A stretch of 64,000 nt of DNA from Brachybacterium sp. FME24 (GCF_014897705.1 NZ_JABUXV010000001.1:186001-250000), one strand, 5' to 3'; counted from the stretch's first letter, positions 33,928 to 43,831 are shown. Translations and numbers: made by a program. The notes: generated by a model not told the origin, from the sequence alone.

Positions 33928-35343
33928 ATGTCCCAGACCACGCCCGCCGTCGAGCAGGACGGCTACCGCATCGAGCACGACACCATGGGTGAGGTGCGCG
34001 TTCCTGCCTCCGCTCTGTATCGGGCGCAGACTCAGCGTGCGGTGCAGAACTTCCCGATCTCCGGGCAGGGCCTGGAGGCCGCGCACATCCACGCCCTCGC
34101 GCAGGTGAAGAAGGCCGCCGCGCGCGCCAACCAGGATCTCGGCGTACTGGACAGCGCCATCGCCGAAGCGATCGTCACCGCCGCCGATGCCGTCATCGCC
34201 GGTGACCACGACGACCAGTTCCCCGTCGACACCTACCAGACCGGCTCCGGCACCAGCTCGAACATGAACATGAACGAGGTCCTCGCGACCCTCGCCTCCG
34301 GCGAGAACCTCGAGGTCCATCCCAACGACCACGTGAACTGCTCGCAGTCCTCCAACGACGTCTTCCCCACGTCCGTGCACGTGGCCGTGACCGCGGGCGT
34401 CGTCGAGAAGCTGCTGCCCGCCCTCGCTCACCTCGCCGAGTCGCTCGAGACGAAGGCCGAGGCGTGGAAGGCCGTCGTGAAGTCCGGGCGCACCCACCTC
34501 ATGGACGCCACCCCCGTCACCCTCGGTCAGGAGTTCGGCGGCTACGCCGCCGCGATCCGCTACGGCATCGAGCGCGTCGAGGCGGCTCTGCCCCGCACCG
34601 CCGAGGTCCCCCAGGGCGGCACCGCCGTCGGCACCGGGATCAACACCCCCGCCGGTTTCCCGCAGAAGGTCATCGCGAACCTCGCCGAGCAGACCGGCCT
34701 GCCACTGACCGAGGCCCGCAACCACTTCGAGGCGCAGTCCGCCCGTGACGGTCTGGTCGAGATGTCCGGCGCGCTGCGCACCATCGCCGTGTCGCTGACC
34801 AAGATCTGCAATGACCTGCGCTGGATGGGCTCGGGCCCGAACACCGGCCTGGGCGAGATCGCGATCCCCGACCTCCAGCCGGGCTCCTCGATCATGCCGG
34901 GCAAGGTCAATCCCGTCATCCCCGAGGCAGTGCTGATGGTGTGCGCGAAGATCGTGGGCAACGATGCGGCCATCGCCTGGGGCGGCGCTCAGGGCTCCTT
35001 CGAGCTCAACGTCCAGATCCCGCTGATGGGCACCAGCCTGCTGGAGTCGATCCGCCTGCTCGCCAACGCCAGCACGGTGCTGGCCGACAAGACCGTCGAC
35101 GGCCTGGTCGCCAACGAGGAGAAGGCCCGTTTCTACGCCGAGGCCTCCCCCTCGATCGTGACCCCGCTGAACAAGCTGATCGGCTACGAGAGCGCCGCGA
35201 AGATCGCCAAGCACTCGGTCGCCGAGCGGATCTCCGTGCGGGAGGCGACCATCGCACTGGGCTTCGTCGAGCGCGGCGAACTCACCGAAGAGCAGCTGGA
35301 CGAGGCATTGGACGTTCTCTCCATGACCGCACCCAAGGCCTGA
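33928..35343 (+). CDS. fumC: Class II fumarate hydratase
   Basis: 471 residues of the aspartase/fumarase superfamily. [28 protein letters not shown], and the signature [11 protein letters not shown] (about residue 320) with its catalytic serine are all present, plus [19 protein letters not shown]. It interconverts fumarate and malate in the TCA cycle. ATG 33928 has AGGGAGG upstream. A strong hairpin follows 24 bp after the stop. In M. tuberculosis the fum gene (Rv1098c) lies in the same neighbourhood. Confidence 0.97.
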   Translation: MSQTTPAVEQDGYRIEHDTMGEVRVPASALYRAQTQRAVQNFPISGQGLEAAHIHALAQVKKAAARANQDLGVLDSAIAEAIVTAADAVIAGDHDDQFPVDTYQTGSGTSSNMNMNEVLATLASGENLEVHPNDHVNCSQSSNDVFPTSVHVAVTAGVVEKLLPALAHLAESLETKAEAWKAVVKSGRTHLMDATPVTLGQEFGGYAAAIRYGIERVEAALPRTAEVPQGGTAVGTGINTPAGFPQKVIANLAEQTGLPLTEARNHFEAQSARDGLVEMSGALRTIAVSLTKICNDLRWMGSGPNTGLGEIAIPDLQPGSSIMPGKVNPVIPEAVLMVCAKIVGNDAAIAWGGAQGSFELNVQIPLMGTSLLESIRLLANASTVLADKTVDGLVANEEKARFYAEASPSIVTPLNKLIGYESAAKIAKHSVAERISVREATIALGFVERGELTEEQLDEALDVLSMTAPKA

Positions 35344-35366
35344 CCGACCAGCCTGGAACTCCCGCA

Positions 35367-35394
35367 GGGCGCCCCACCGACCGGTGGGGCGCCC
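35367..35394 (+). terminator. Terminator after fumC
   Basis: GGGCGCCCCACC-GACC-GGTGGGGCGCCC is a perfect 12-bp inverted repeat with a 4-base loop, 23 bp after the fumC stop. No T-run follows, as is common in high-GC actinobacteria. Confidence 0.75.
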
Positions 35395-35487
35395 GTCGCG
35401 CGCTCCCGCCGTCGGCCCCAACCGTGGTTCGTGAAGGCCCGTGGACGGGGCCGAACGCGGGGTCGAACCGGAGGCAGGGCCGGGCCG

Positions 35488-35583
35488 GGGCCGAGCCAGG
35501 GCAGGGCTGAGCCAGGGCAGGGCCGAGCCAGGGCAGGGCCGTGCCAGTACAGGGCCGAGCCAGGGCAGGGCCGTGCCAGGGCG
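35488..35583. repeat. Minisatellite, six 16-bp units
   Basis: The unit GGGCCGAGCCAGGGCA is repeated six times without gaps, with one to three changes per unit (GGGCTGAG, GGGCCGTG, CAGTACA). It ends against the inverted repeat at 35590. Probably a variable-number tandem repeat. Confidence 0.85.
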
Positions 35584-35589
35584 GGGCCG

Positions 35590-35665
35590 TCGCATCCACT
35601 GGCGGTCCGCGAGGAAGGCCGGGTCGTAGGGGCAGCCCCTGCTCGTAGGACGCCAGTGGATGCGA
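35590..35665. repeat. Inverted pair of a dispersed repeat
   Basis: TCGCATCCACTGGCG (35590-35604) and its exact reverse complement (35651-35665) flank 46 bp that include GGGG-CAG-CCCC. The arm recurs at 36975 beyond the DUF559 gene. On the minus strand the right arm continues into TCCTACGAGCAGG, similar to the third copy, so a repeat of about 26 bp is involved. Confidence 0.7.
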
Positions 35666-35893
35666 TGAACTGTTCCCCTGACCCGGACTCGACGACGTCT
35701 CGCCTCAGTCCTGGCCTCGATTGCACACCAGGGACTTCGGCGGGGGCATGTGGATCGTCCTGCTCGCGCCCTTCGCGCTCCCTGCCCTGTCCCAGCTGCT
35801 CGCTCATGTCGCCTTCGCCCAGGCGGCTCCCGCCTCGATCCGCGCAGTCCAGCATGCACGGACGCCTCCGCCTCGTTCCGGCTCCGCCGTCCT

Positions 35894-36838
35894 TCACGCC
35901 CTGAGGATGTCCGGGTCGCGAATGCTCTCGGTTCCCGTGGGCACCTGCCCGGCAACAGGAGGTCTGCGATGCTCGCCACGGCGGAGGATCGCGAGCAGCA
36001 TCTGCTCGGTGTCGTTCCAGCGCAGGAAGACCTGCTCCCAGGACAGCCTGGTCACCAGGTAGCCCCGGACGGTCAAGGAAAGATCGCGCTCCCGATCCTG
36101 GTCGTAGCTCAGGGGATCATCATGGAACTCGCGGCTGTCGCATTCGATCACCCAGCTCTTGCCGACCAGCAGGTCCATACGACGCCTCCCATCAGGGAAG
36201 TACACCTGGGAGCGGACGGGGAACCCGCGCGACTCCAACCACCAGCGCACCGTCGTCTCGGTCCCCGATTCGGCATCCGCTCTGATCCGGGAGAGCGGAC
36301 GACGGGTCCTCTGGGGGAGCGCCGCAACGATCCGGTCGACCTCACGCCGTCGGAGCACTCCGAGGTGCAGCGCGGACTCGAAGAGCACCGCAGCCTTCAC
36401 CGTCGGAAGGCAGCGCCCGGCGTGCGCGAGGACCAGTTCGAGATCCGGCACCGGGTCGTGGTCCGGCCACCTCCGCATCGCAGAGCCGTGCAGAATCACC
36501 GGCTGCAGTGTGCCCTGAGGCGCGATCTTCCCGTTGCGCCGTCGAACCGGGATGATACGAGCCTCCTCGAGCTCGGGCCCGGGGTCAATCAGTCGCGGGC
36601 GGTAGACGTGCGTCCCAGTGTGAGGAGGAGTCCACAGCCCGTGCAGCGAGGCGGCATCCAAGCAGGTGGGCCGCACGCCGAGGCGGAGGAGGGCGACGAC
36701 GTCGGGTGGTGCCTCCGGTGTGATGTACCAGGGCTGGACACTGCTCACGCTGCCCTTGCGCAGCCAACGCTCGACAGTCCGTCGGGATGTCCTGTCCGCG
36801 GTGACTAGCGTCTTGTGGCGGATACCTGTGATCTGCAT
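35894..36838 (-). CDS. DUF559 (Vsr/very-short-patch-like) protein
   Basis: 314 residues from ATG 36838. The C-terminal part (about 190-290) is a PD-(D/E)xK-like DUF559 domain: TTVRWWLESRGFPVRSQVYF, RRMDLLVGKSWVIECDSREFH, where D and E-x-D form the nuclease-like core, then LTVRGYLVTRLSWEQVF. The N-terminal part (QITGIRHKTLVTADRTSRRT...) resembles the AbiEi-like winged-helix segment found in many of these proteins. They are very common in actinobacteria and of unclear function. It is isolated between repeat clusters. Confidence 0.8.
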   Translation of the reverse strand: MQITGIRHKTLVTADRTSRRTVERWLRKGSVSSVQPWYITPEAPPDVVALLRLGVRPTCLDAASLHGLWTPPHTGTHVYRPRLIDPGPELEEARIIPVRRRNGKIAPQGTLQPVILHGSAMRRWPDHDPVPDLELVLAHAGRCLPTVKAAVLFESALHLGVLRRREVDRIVAALPQRTRRPLSRIRADAESGTETTVRWWLESRGFPVRSQVYFPDGRRRMDLLVGKSWVIECDSREFHDDPLSYDQDRERDLSLTVRGYLVTRLSWEQVFLRWNDTEQMLLAILRRGEHRRPPVAGQVPTGTESIRDPDILRA

Positions 36839-36974
36839 GGACCTGATCCGACCACCGATGCCGCACCAGCATCACCGGCCGTACCGCGGCGGTGGATACA
36901 GGCCCGTTGTGGAGGGACGGCCGCATCGACCTGGCCGACCGCAGCCGACGGGCCCGCCCAGCGCGTGCCCGTCC

Positions 36975-37001
36975 CATCCACTGGCGTGCTGCGAGCAGGC
37001 A
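36975..37001 (+). repeat. Third copy of the dispersed repeat
   Basis: CATCCACTGGCG followed by TGCTGCGAGCAGG. It matches the right arm of the pair at 35590-35665 with two differences in the second half. Together with that pair it brackets the DUF559 gene. Confidence 0.65.
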
Positions 37002-37095
37002 CCGCCATATAGGCGCCACCTTGCTGGCACAGCGCCACCGGATCCGTTGCAGCACCAGCAGGTACTCGGACCCATCGGACCTGACCCGTCCCGAC

Positions 37096-37211
37096 CAGGC
37101 CCAGCAGGCCCAACAGGCCCGGCAGGCCGACCAGGCCCGGCAGGCCGACCAGGCCCAGCAGGCCGGCAGGCCGGCAGGCCCAGCAGGCCAGACCTGGCCC
37201 AGCAGGCCCAG
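37096..37211. repeat. Minisatellite of 9-bp CAGGCC units
   Basis: About twelve copies of CAGGCC plus three variable bases (CAG, CAA, CGG, GAC), with two 8-bp units. It ends 59 bp before the phoH stop codon. Probably variable between strains. Confidence 0.8.
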
Positions 37212-37269
37212 CCCAACCCGCACCGTCCCTGGCCGGAACACCGTCCCTGGCCAGAACGCCGTCGTCGCC

Positions 37270-38730
37270 TCAGAACACCGGTTCGTCCAGCACGTGGGTG
37301 ACGAGCTCGGCGACCTTGGAGCGCTCGGAGCGCTGCAGGGTCACGTGGGCGAACAGCTCCTTCTCCTTGAGGGCCTCGACCACGGACGCGACGCCGTCGT
37401 AGCGGCCGATGCGCAGGTTGTCGCGCTGGGCGACGTCATGGGTGAGCACCACCCGGGAGTTCTGGCCGATGCGGGAGAGCATGGTCAGCAGCACGTTGCG
37501 CTCCAGGGACTGCGCCTCGTCGACGATCACGAAGGCGTCGTGCAGGGAGCGGCCGCGGATGTGGGTCAGCGGGAGCACTTCGAGCATGCCGCGCGAGAGG
37601 ACCTCGTCGATGACGTTCTGGGAGACCATCGAGCCGAGCGTGTCGAACACCGCCTGACCCCAGGGCCCCATCTTCTCCCCCTGGTCGCCGGGCAGGAAGC
37701 CGAGCTCCTGGCCGCCCACGGCGAACAAGGGCCTGAACACCATGATCCGGCGCTGGGTGCGCCGCTCGAGGACCGCCTCGAGACCCGCGCACAGGGCGAG
37801 CGCGCTCTTGCCGGTGCCGGCCCGGCCGCCGAGCGAGACGATACCGATGGACTCGTCCTGGAGGAGGTCGATCGCCACGCGCTGCTCCGCGGAGCGGCCT
37901 GAGACCCCGAAGGCGGTCTGATCGCCCTGGACCAGGGTCGCCTTCCGGTCGCGGGTGACCCTGGCCAGTGCCGAACCGCGGGGGCTGGTGATGGTCAGTC
38001 CCGTGTGCACGGGCTGATGGGCGATCTCCGGGATCTCGACCGTCTGGCCGTCGTAGAGGTCCGTCATGGTCTGCTCGTCGACCGTGGTGGTGACCATCCC
38101 GGTGTACCCGCGGTCGCGGGCGAGCTCGGCCCGGTACTCCTCGGCGTGGAGACCGGAGGCGGACGCCTTGATGCGCATCGGCAGGTCCTTGGAGACGAGC
38201 ACGACGTGCTTGCCCTCGAGCTGCAGGTTCTTGGCGACCGCGAGGATCCGGGTGTCGTTGTCCCCGAGCCGGAACCCGTCGGGCAGCGATGCGGCGCTCA
38301 TATGGTTCAGCTCGACGTGGACGTGGCCGCCGTCCTTGCCGATCGGCAGCGGCACCGAGAGGTTGCCGTGCTGCTCGCGCAGGTCGTCGAGCAGGCGCAG
38401 TGCCTGACGGGCGAAGTAGCCCAGGTCAGGGTGGTGGCGCTTGGCCTCCAGCTCGGTGACCACCACGATCGGCAGCACGATGTCGTGCTCGGCGAAGCGG
38501 TGCAGGGACAGCGGATCGGACAGCAGCACCGAGGTGTCCAGCACATAGGTGATCACGCCGGTCTCGATGTCCGCCAGCACCTGTTGTGCGTTGCCTGGTC
38601 GCAGCGACGGCACCACGGGCGAACCATCCGGATTCGGAGCACCGATCACCCCCGACCCGGTGTTCGTGCCGGTGCCTGCGATGCCCTCATCAGCGGGCAT
38701 CGTCTCGCGGGCAGTGGTCGTCTCGTACAT
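37270..38730 (-). CDS. PIN domain-PhoH family ATPase (PhoH2-like)
   Basis: An N-terminal PIN nuclease domain (about 60-200: [42 protein letters not shown]) is fused to a PhoH ATPase domain with Walker [21 protein letters not shown] and Walker [11 protein letters not shown]. Mycobacterial PhoH2 (Rv1095), in the same gene neighbourhood, unwinds and cleaves RNA. ATG 38730 has GGAGG five bases before. 486 residues including a disordered 40-residue start. Confidence 0.92.
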   Translation of the reverse strand: MYETTTARETMPADEGIAGTGTNTGSGVIGAPNPDGSPVVPSLRPGNAQQVLADIETGVITYVLDTSVLLSDPLSLHRFAEHDIVLPIVVVTELEAKRHHPDLGYFARQALRLLDDLREQHGNLSVPLPIGKDGGHVHVELNHMSAASLPDGFRLGDNDTRILAVAKNLQLEGKHVVLVSKDLPMRIKASASGLHAEEYRAELARDRGYTGMVTTTVDEQTMTDLYDGQTVEIPEIAHQPVHTGLTITSPRGSALARVTRDRKATLVQGDQTAFGVSGRSAEQRVAIDLLQDESIGIVSLGGRAGTGKSALALCAGLEAVLERRTQRRIMVFRPLFAVGGQELGFLPGDQGEKMGPWGQAVFDTLGSMVSQNVIDEVLSRGMLEVLPLTHIRGRSLHDAFVIVDEAQSLERNVLLTMLSRIGQNSRVVLTHDVAQRDNLRIGRYDGVASVVEALKEKELFAHVTLQRSERSKVAELVTHVLDEPVF

Positions 38731-38991
38731 CGGAGCCTCCCGAAATCGCGCGGATGCCTGGACCTTAGCCCTGTCCTCACCCGTTGTCGGGCGCGTCCCG
38801 CCGTCGGCGGGCTCGACGTTCACCCGATCGTCACCGGGAGTTCTGCCGACGCCCCGGTGGCGCCAGTGTGCCACCGCTCACAGGCCCGGCGTGGGAGGCA
38901 CGTGGCGCGGTCGACTCCGATGCGCGCGCACACGGCGCGCGGATCGCGGAAGTCTGCACACAGCACGCGGCGGGCAGCGGGCAGCGGACGC

Positions 38992-39750
38992 TCACGCGCC
39001 GAAGCGGCGCTCGCGTCGGCAGAAGTCGCGCAGGGCTCGCAGCAGGTCGATACGCCGGAAGCCCGGCCAGTAGGTCTCGCAGAACCAGTACTCCGAGTGC
39101 ACCGACTGCCAGAGCAGGAAGCCCGAGAGCCGCTGCTCGCCCGAGGTGCGGATGATCAGATCGGGATCCGGCTGCCCGCGGGTGTAGAGGTGCTCGGTGA
39201 TCGATTCGACGCTGATCGCCGCAGCGATCTCCTCCGGGCTGCGACCCTTCTGGCCGAGGTCGCGCACCAGCTCCTGCACGGCGTCGACGATCTCCTCGCG
39301 CCCTCCGTAGCCGATGGCGACGTTGACCGTCAGCTCCGACTCCGGTGCCGCCTGCTCCTGGAGGCGGGCGATGCCGGCGCGGACGTCGGCGGGCAGGGCT
39401 TCGGCGGTGCCGGTCAGGCGCACGCGATAGCCCGCTTCGGCGATCTGCTCGACCGTGGAGGCGATGATCTCGTAGAGCGCCGTCAGCTCCTCGCGCGGCC
39501 GGCTCAGGTTGTCAGTGGACAGCATCCACACGGTGACCAGTGGGATCCGCAGGTCCTCGCACCAGGAGAGGAACTCGACGATCTTCGCGGCGCCGACGCG
39601 ATGGCCGTGCTCGGTGGACTCCCCCGCCTCCTTCGCCCAGCGGCGGTTGCCGTCGACGATGACCCCGAGATGCTGTGGGAGCTCGAAGACCTCGAGCTCC
39701 TTCGTGAGCCGGCGCTCGTAGACGCGGTAGAGAAGGCCGTCGTCGTCCAT
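38992..39750 (-). CDS. Isoprenyl (cis-prenyl) transferase
   Basis: 252 residues of the undecaprenyl diphosphate synthase family: LGVIVDGNRRWAKEAG (catalytic Asp), WMLSTDNLSRP, and RTSGEQRLSGFLLWQSVHSEYWF are conserved. In M. tuberculosis the neighbour of hemolysin III (Rv1086) makes short-chain Z,E-farnesyl diphosphate, and the synteny suggests the same here. A second, longer-chain synthase is probably elsewhere. The symbol is left blank because chain length cannot be read. Confidence 0.92.
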   Translation of the reverse strand: MDDDGLLYRVYERRLTKELEVFELPQHLGVIVDGNRRWAKEAGESTEHGHRVGAAKIVEFLSWCEDLRIPLVTVWMLSTDNLSRPREELTALYEIIASTVEQIAEAGYRVRLTGTAEALPADVRAGIARLQEQAAPESELTVNVAIGYGGREEIVDAVQELVRDLGQKGRSPEEIAAAISVESITEHLYTRGQPDPDLIIRTSGEQRLSGFLLWQSVHSEYWFCETYWPGFRRIDLLRALRDFCRRERRFGA

Positions 39751-39966
39751 CGCAGCCTCCCCTCGTCACGTCGAATATGTCGTAGGCACTCGCTGCCGTG
39801 CTGCACTCCGGTCTGTGCGGCGCGCGCCGCACGACCCGACGTGCCATGCCCCACCCAGCCATTATCGATGATGCCGAGCTGCGAGCCGGACGCTTCCGTG
39901 CAATCCTCACCGGATCGTCACAGTGCCCCACCGCTAAGTTACGGATGCGTAGGTTAAGATTCTGGC

Positions 39967-40902
39967 ATGACTACCGGCTCCCGCCGCGAGGACTCGCAGA
40001 GCTCCTCGAACACGACCCCCGAGGCCATTCCCCGCCCCGCAGCCGCACCCGATCCGGCCGGCGCCTCCCCCGAGGCTCCCGAGGCCTCCGGGCTCCAGGA
40101 CTCGGCGCTGCGTGAGGCGGTGGAGGCTGTGGCGGAGTCGGGCGCCCCGCGCACCGTGGGCGCCACCCCGGACACCCTGGGCGATGACGACATCCCCACC
40201 GCGCAGACCCACCCCTTCGCGCCCAGGAGCCTGACCCGAGCGATGGCCGCGCGCGCCACACAGCTCGGCCTGCAGCTGCCCAAGCCCCGGCTGCGTGGCG
40301 TCCTGCACCTGATCGCGTTCCCGACCTCGCTCGTGGCCGGCCTGCTGCTGGTCGCCTTCGGGGAGACCTTCGCGATCCGGCTCGCCTGTGCCGTGTTCGT
40401 GCTCACCGCCGGGATGCTGTTCGGTGTCAGCGCCGTCTACCACCGCGGCACCTGGTCGCCGCAGCACGCGATCATGCTGCGCCGGTTCGACCACGCCAAC
40501 ATCTTCTTGATCATCGCGGGCACCTACACGCCGATCGCGATCGCCCTGCTGGCTCCACGGCAGTCCCTGACCCTGCTCGGGATCGCGTGGGGTGGCGCCC
40601 TGATCGGCGTGTGCTTCCGCCTGTTCTGGACCGGCGCTCCGCGCTGGCTCTACGTGCCCGCGTACATCGCGCTGGGCTGGGTGGCAGTCTTCTACATGCC
40701 GGCGCTGCACGCCACGGGCGGTTGGCCCGTGGTCTGGCTGCTCGCCATCGGCGGCGTCGCCTACACGGCCGGCGCGATCGTCTATGCGCTCAAGAAGCCG
40801 AACCCGTCACCGGCCTGGTTCGGGTTCCACGAGATCTTCCACGCCGGCACGCTCATCGGCTTCGGCTGTCACTTCGCGGCGGTCGCGACGGCCGTCGTCT
40901 GA
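39967..40902 (+). CDS. Hemolysin III family membrane protein (TrhA-like)
   Basis: Seven membrane helices with the family's metal-site motifs: SAVYHRGTW in helix 2, RFDHANIFLIIAGTYTP, and FHEIFHAGTLIGFGCHF in the last helix. A disordered alanine/proline/glutamate-rich N-terminus of about 85 residues is unusually long. TAAGAT at 39955-39960 is 6 bases from the ATG, suggesting a leaderless transcript. Despite the name, haemolytic activity is not expected; the family is now linked to membrane lipid balance. Confidence 0.88.
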   Translation: MTTGSRREDSQSSSNTTPEAIPRPAAAPDPAGASPEAPEASGLQDSALREAVEAVAESGAPRTVGATPDTLGDDDIPTAQTHPFAPRSLTRAMAARATQLGLQLPKPRLRGVLHLIAFPTSLVAGLLLVAFGETFAIRLACAVFVLTAGMLFGVSAVYHRGTWSPQHAIMLRRFDHANIFLIIAGTYTPIAIALLAPRQSLTLLGIAWGGALIGVCFRLFWTGAPRWLYVPAYIALGWVAVFYMPALHATGGWPVVWLLAIGGVAYTAGAIVYALKKPNPSPAWFGFHEIFHAGTLIGFGCHFAAVATAVV

Positions 40903-40984
40903 CGACGCTCGCCAGAGACCGGCAGTTCGGGGCGCGGGTGGACCTGTTGGCCGCGATGCTCGCTCGGTCGAGCCCGACTCATAC

Positions 40985-41473
40985 TCAGCGGTGGGTGTCG
41001 GCCCCGGGGTCGGTGTCGTCGGGGGGGTCGGTGTCGTCGGGACCGGAGTCGTCATCGGCCGACGGATCCGGCGCCGACGGAGAATCCGCATCGGTCACCG
41101 AGCCGCCCGCGGCGGCTCCCTCCCCGGCGCCCTGGTCACCGGGAGCGGAGGCGGCCTTGCGCTCTGCGTCCTCAGCCTTCTCGGTGTCGTCGGCAGCCTT
41201 CTCGGTGTCGTCGGCGTTCTCCGCCGCTGCCTTCTCCGCCTCTTCGGCCTCCATCCGCTCGCGCACCTGCGCGCGCGCCTGGACCCGACGGGTGCGACGG
41301 GTCATGTCCAGCAGCAGCAGCACGATGGCCACCGCAAGGATGAACATCGCGAAGAATCCGGGCAGGCCTGGAGAGACGGAGACCGAGGTGAACCCGCCAT
41401 TGTCCGAAGGGAACGGCTCGGCCAGCACGTCACCGGCGATGCCGAGCGCGGGGACCCGTCCCGCGCCGATCAC
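40985..41473 (-). CDS. Membrane protein with a long acidic tail
   Basis: One transmembrane helix (GFFAMFILAVAIVLLLLDM) is followed by a basic patch (TRRTRRVQARAQVRERM) and a long alanine/glutamate/aspartate-rich tail with repeats of DDTEKA and DDTDP. Start GTG 41473 overlaps the mca stop (GTGA). The position next to mca matches the small membrane protein after mca in mycobacteria (Rv1083). Function unknown. Confidence 0.7.
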   Translation of the reverse strand: MIGAGRVPALGIAGDVLAEPFPSDNGGFTSVSVSPGLPGFFAMFILAVAIVLLLLDMTRRTRRVQARAQVRERMEAEEAEKAAAENADDTEKAADDTEKAEDAERKAASAPGDQGAGEGAAAGGSVTDADSPSAPDPSADDDSGPDDTDPPDDTDPGADTHR

Positions 41474-42381
41474 GATCGCGCTCCGAGGTGCTCGTGGCGC
41501 AGGCCGGCGAACAGGTCGGTCTCGGGCAGCTTCACGCCGATGCGGGAGATGTGCAGCTCGTAGTCCTCGGTGCCCCAGACGGCGCTCTCGACGTCGTGCG
41601 TGATCCGGAAGAACGGGCCGTCGGGGTCCACCTGCGTGGCATGCGCGCGCAGAGCATCGTCGCGCACCCCGAGGTAGTCGCGCACGTCGATCCGCGTGGT
41701 GAGGAGCCGGTCCGTCCCCTCGTCGAAGCGCTGCAGCATCTGCTCGAGCTCCTCGTTCGGGTTCCCGGCACCTCGCAGGTGGCGGGCGACCGCGGAGAAC
41801 CGCTGCCGGTGGAAGCCGTTGATGTAGTAGAGCTTGGCGATCTCCCAGGGCTCCCCGAGCTCGGGCGCGAAGGTCGGATCCGCGGCGAGGTCGAAGGCCG
41901 CCACGCTGATCCGGTTGGTCTGGACGTGGTCCGGGTGCGGGTAGCCGCCGTTCTCGTCGTACGTGGTCATCACATGCGGGCGCAGCCTGCGCACGACCTC
42001 CACCAGCGGCTTCGCGGCCTCCTCGACGGGCAGCGTCGCGAAGCTCCCGGCCGGCAGCGGCGGCAGCGGATCGCCTTCAGGCAGGCCCGAATCCACGAAG
42101 CCGAGCCACTCGTGGTCCACGCCGAGGATCTCCTGCGCCCTGGCCATCTCGCGGCGACGCACAGCCGGGAGGTCCTGCGGGGTGAGGGTGGGATCGTCGC
42201 GCAGTCGGGGATTGAGCACGTCACCGCGTTCACCACCGGTGCAGGTGATGACAGTGACCTGGGCGCCCTCACGGGCATAGCGTGCGGTCGAGCCGGCACC
42301 CTTGGAGGACTCGTCGTCCGGGTGCGCGTGGACGGCCACCATCCGCAGGGTTTCGTCAAGGGCGGGCAGCTGGGCGGGCAC
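41470..42381 (-). CDS. mca: Mycothiol S-conjugate amidase
   Basis: An LmbE-type zinc deacetylase of about 303 residues that cleaves mycothiol conjugates of toxic electrophiles. The zinc-binding motif HAHPDDESSKG (H20, D23) and GGYPHPDHVQTNR are present. Start GTG 42381 with GAGGAG five bases upstream; an ATG-initiated extension to 42456 is less likely. It shows that the organism makes mycothiol. It overlaps the following membrane-protein gene. Confidence 0.93.
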   Translation of the reverse strand: MPAQLPALDETLRMVAVHAHPDDESSKGAGSTARYAREGAQVTVITCTGGERGDVLNPRLRDDPTLTPQDLPAVRRREMARAQEILGVDHEWLGFVDSGLPEGDPLPPLPAGSFATLPVEEAAKPLVEVVRRLRPHVMTTYDENGGYPHPDHVQTNRISVAAFDLAADPTFAPELGEPWEIAKLYYINGFHRQRFSAVARHLRGAGNPNEELEQMLQRFDEGTDRLLTTRIDVRDYLGVRDDALRAHATQVDPDGPFFRITHDVESAVWGTEDYELHISRIGVKLPETDLFAGLRHEHLGARS

Positions 42382-42593
42382 GGTACTCCTCGGAAGCAAC
42401 AGAACGGGGACGAGGCACCCCGGGACCGGTGCGAGCACTGTCCGGAAGTGCCTCACCAGCGCCCGATCCTACGCCACCTGGGCTGAGGACTCCCGGTGCC
42501 TCCCGCTCCCTGTCCTGCTGACGTGATGGGGGCCTCCCGGGCCCTGAGCCGGTCCTGGGAGAGCCCCTGGTCGAGGTCTGGAACACTGGCACC

Positions 42594-42986
42594 ATGAACG
42601 GCACCCTGCAGCGCCCGGCGGATCGGTATGGCGCACCGCGGCTCTCGAAGCGCACCGCGCGCGTCCTGATGGCCCTCACGGCTGCCGTGTTCCTCGCCGT
42701 GGTCGCCGTCGTCGGCTACTGGGTCGCGAGCCCGGGCATCAGATCCGAGATGATCGGGTACGACCACCTCTCCGACCACGTGATCGCCGTCGACTACATG
42801 GTGACGATGGATCCCGGCACCGAGGCCACCTGCCGGATCCAGGCCATGAACAAGGGCCGCGCCCAGGTCGGATTCGTCGAGACCACCATCGCGGCGCAGT
42901 CCACCCGCCAGAGCGCGCACCACGTCGAGATCTCCACGCAGGGCGACGCCGTCTCTGCGGAGGTGCTGGGCTGCGACCCGCTCTGA
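42594..42986 (+). CDS. DUF4307 membrane protein
   Basis: 130 residues with one transmembrane helix (VLMALTAAVFLAVVAVVGYW) and an extracellular beta domain (VIAVDYMVTMDPGTEATCRIQA...VSAEVLGCDPL) with two cysteines likely bridged. This is the actinobacterial DUF4307 family, often encoded beside mca or greA (compare Rv1081c). Function unknown. Confidence 0.85.
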   Translation: MNGTLQRPADRYGAPRLSKRTARVLMALTAAVFLAVVAVVGYWVASPGIRSEMIGYDHLSDHVIAVDYMVTMDPGTEATCRIQAMNKGRAQVGFVETTIAAQSTRQSAHHVEISTQGDAVSAEVLGCDPL

Positions 42987-43114
42987 CCGGGGAACCCCCT
43001 CACACACCCGCCGATTCATCGGACCGCGAAATCCTCGCGAACCTCCCGGGAACAAGGAATTGTGCGGTGTAAGGTATCCCGAAACCGGCGACGAGCCGGT
43101 GATCATCACCCGCA

Positions 43115-43144
43115 CACGGGGCGCATGAGGACATGTGCCCCGTG
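43115..43144 (+). promoter_or_regulatory. Hairpin upstream of greA
   Basis: CACGGGGCGCAT and ATGTGCCCCGTG pair at 11 of 12 positions plus a G-T pair, with the loop GAGGAC. It is about 68 bp before the greA ATG and could be the DUF4307 terminator or part of a greA leader. Confidence 0.45.
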
Positions 43145-43211
43145 ATTCGCGTATAAGGGGCTCTTGACTGATCTCCCGATGCGCACGACCGAAGACGACA
43201 GGAGTGAACCC

Positions 43212-43700
43212 ATGAGCAGCCAGCCGAATGGCGCCTGGCTCACCCAGGACGCGTACGACCGCCTGGCCAAGGAGCTCGCTGAGTTCGAAGGGCCCGGCCG
43301 TACCGAGATCGCGGAGCGCATCGCTGCCGCGCGCGACGAAGGCGACCTCAAGGAGAACGGTGGCTACCACGCCGCCCGCGAGGAGCAGGGGAAGATGGAG
43401 TCGCGCATCGCCGACCTCCAGCGCCTGTTGAAGAACGCCGTGGTGGGCGAGTCCCCGAAGGACGACGGCGTCGTCGAACCCGGCATGGTCGTCGTCATCA
43501 GCATGGCCGGCAAGGACCGGACGTTCCTGCTCGGCAACCGCGAGATCGCCGAGAACGCCGACCTCGAGGTGTACTCCACCGAGTCGCCGCTGGGCAGCGC
43601 GATCCACGGCTCGAAGGTGGGCGACTCGGTCGACTACACCGCACCGAACGGCAAGTCGTTCCCGATCGAGATCCTCAAGGCCAAGCCGTACGATCCGTGA
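43212..43700 (+). CDS. greA: Transcription elongation factor GreA
   Basis: ATG 43212 follows AGGAGTGAACC. The N-terminal coiled coil (GRTEIAERIAAARDEGDLKENG, GGYHAAREEQGKM) carries the tip acidic residues that rescue backtracked RNA polymerase. The C-terminal FKBP-like domain ends with PIGKSFPIEIL-type residues. 162 residues, full length. A hairpin terminator follows. Confidence 0.96.
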   Translation: MSSQPNGAWLTQDAYDRLAKELAEFEGPGRTEIAERIAAARDEGDLKENGGYHAAREEQGKMESRIADLQRLLKNAVVGESPKDDGVVEPGMVVVISMAGKDRTFLLGNREIAENADLEVYSTESPLGSAIHGSKVGDSVDYTAPNGKSFPIEILKAKPYDP

Positions 43701-43744
43701 GCAGCGGGCGCTCGGCGCCTGTGAGCGCAGCGCCGCTGGTAGTG

Positions 43745-43792
43745 CGAGAGAGGCCCCCTTTCCGGCTGATGCCGGATCGGGGGCCTCTCTCG
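43745..43792 (+). terminator. Terminator after greA
   Basis: A 14-bp perfect inverted repeat (CGAGAGAGGCCCCC and its complement) flanks an inner CCGG-N6-CCGG stem. It is 44 bp after the greA stop and can act for the convergent AI-2E gene too. Confidence 0.7.
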
Positions 43793-43831
43793 TGCGGTGA
43801 CGGGCCCGCAGGGCCCGCCGCGTGCGGCGTG

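Larger units (their letters stand above)
35395..35893. other. Repeat-rich intergenic region
   Basis: No gene is supported. It holds a six-unit minisatellite (35488-35583) and an inverted pair of a dispersed repeat (35590-35665). Long frames here are only shadows of the repeats. Confidence 0.6.
36839..37269. other. Repeat-bearing intergenic region
   Basis: No gene is supported. It contains the third copy of the dispersed repeat (36975-37001) and a 9-bp minisatellite (37096-37211). Confidence 0.55.

Noticed and set aside
35431-35904. Repeated peptide frame (GQGRAEPGQGRA type)
   Set aside because: It is only translation of the 16-bp minisatellite; no start site or family.
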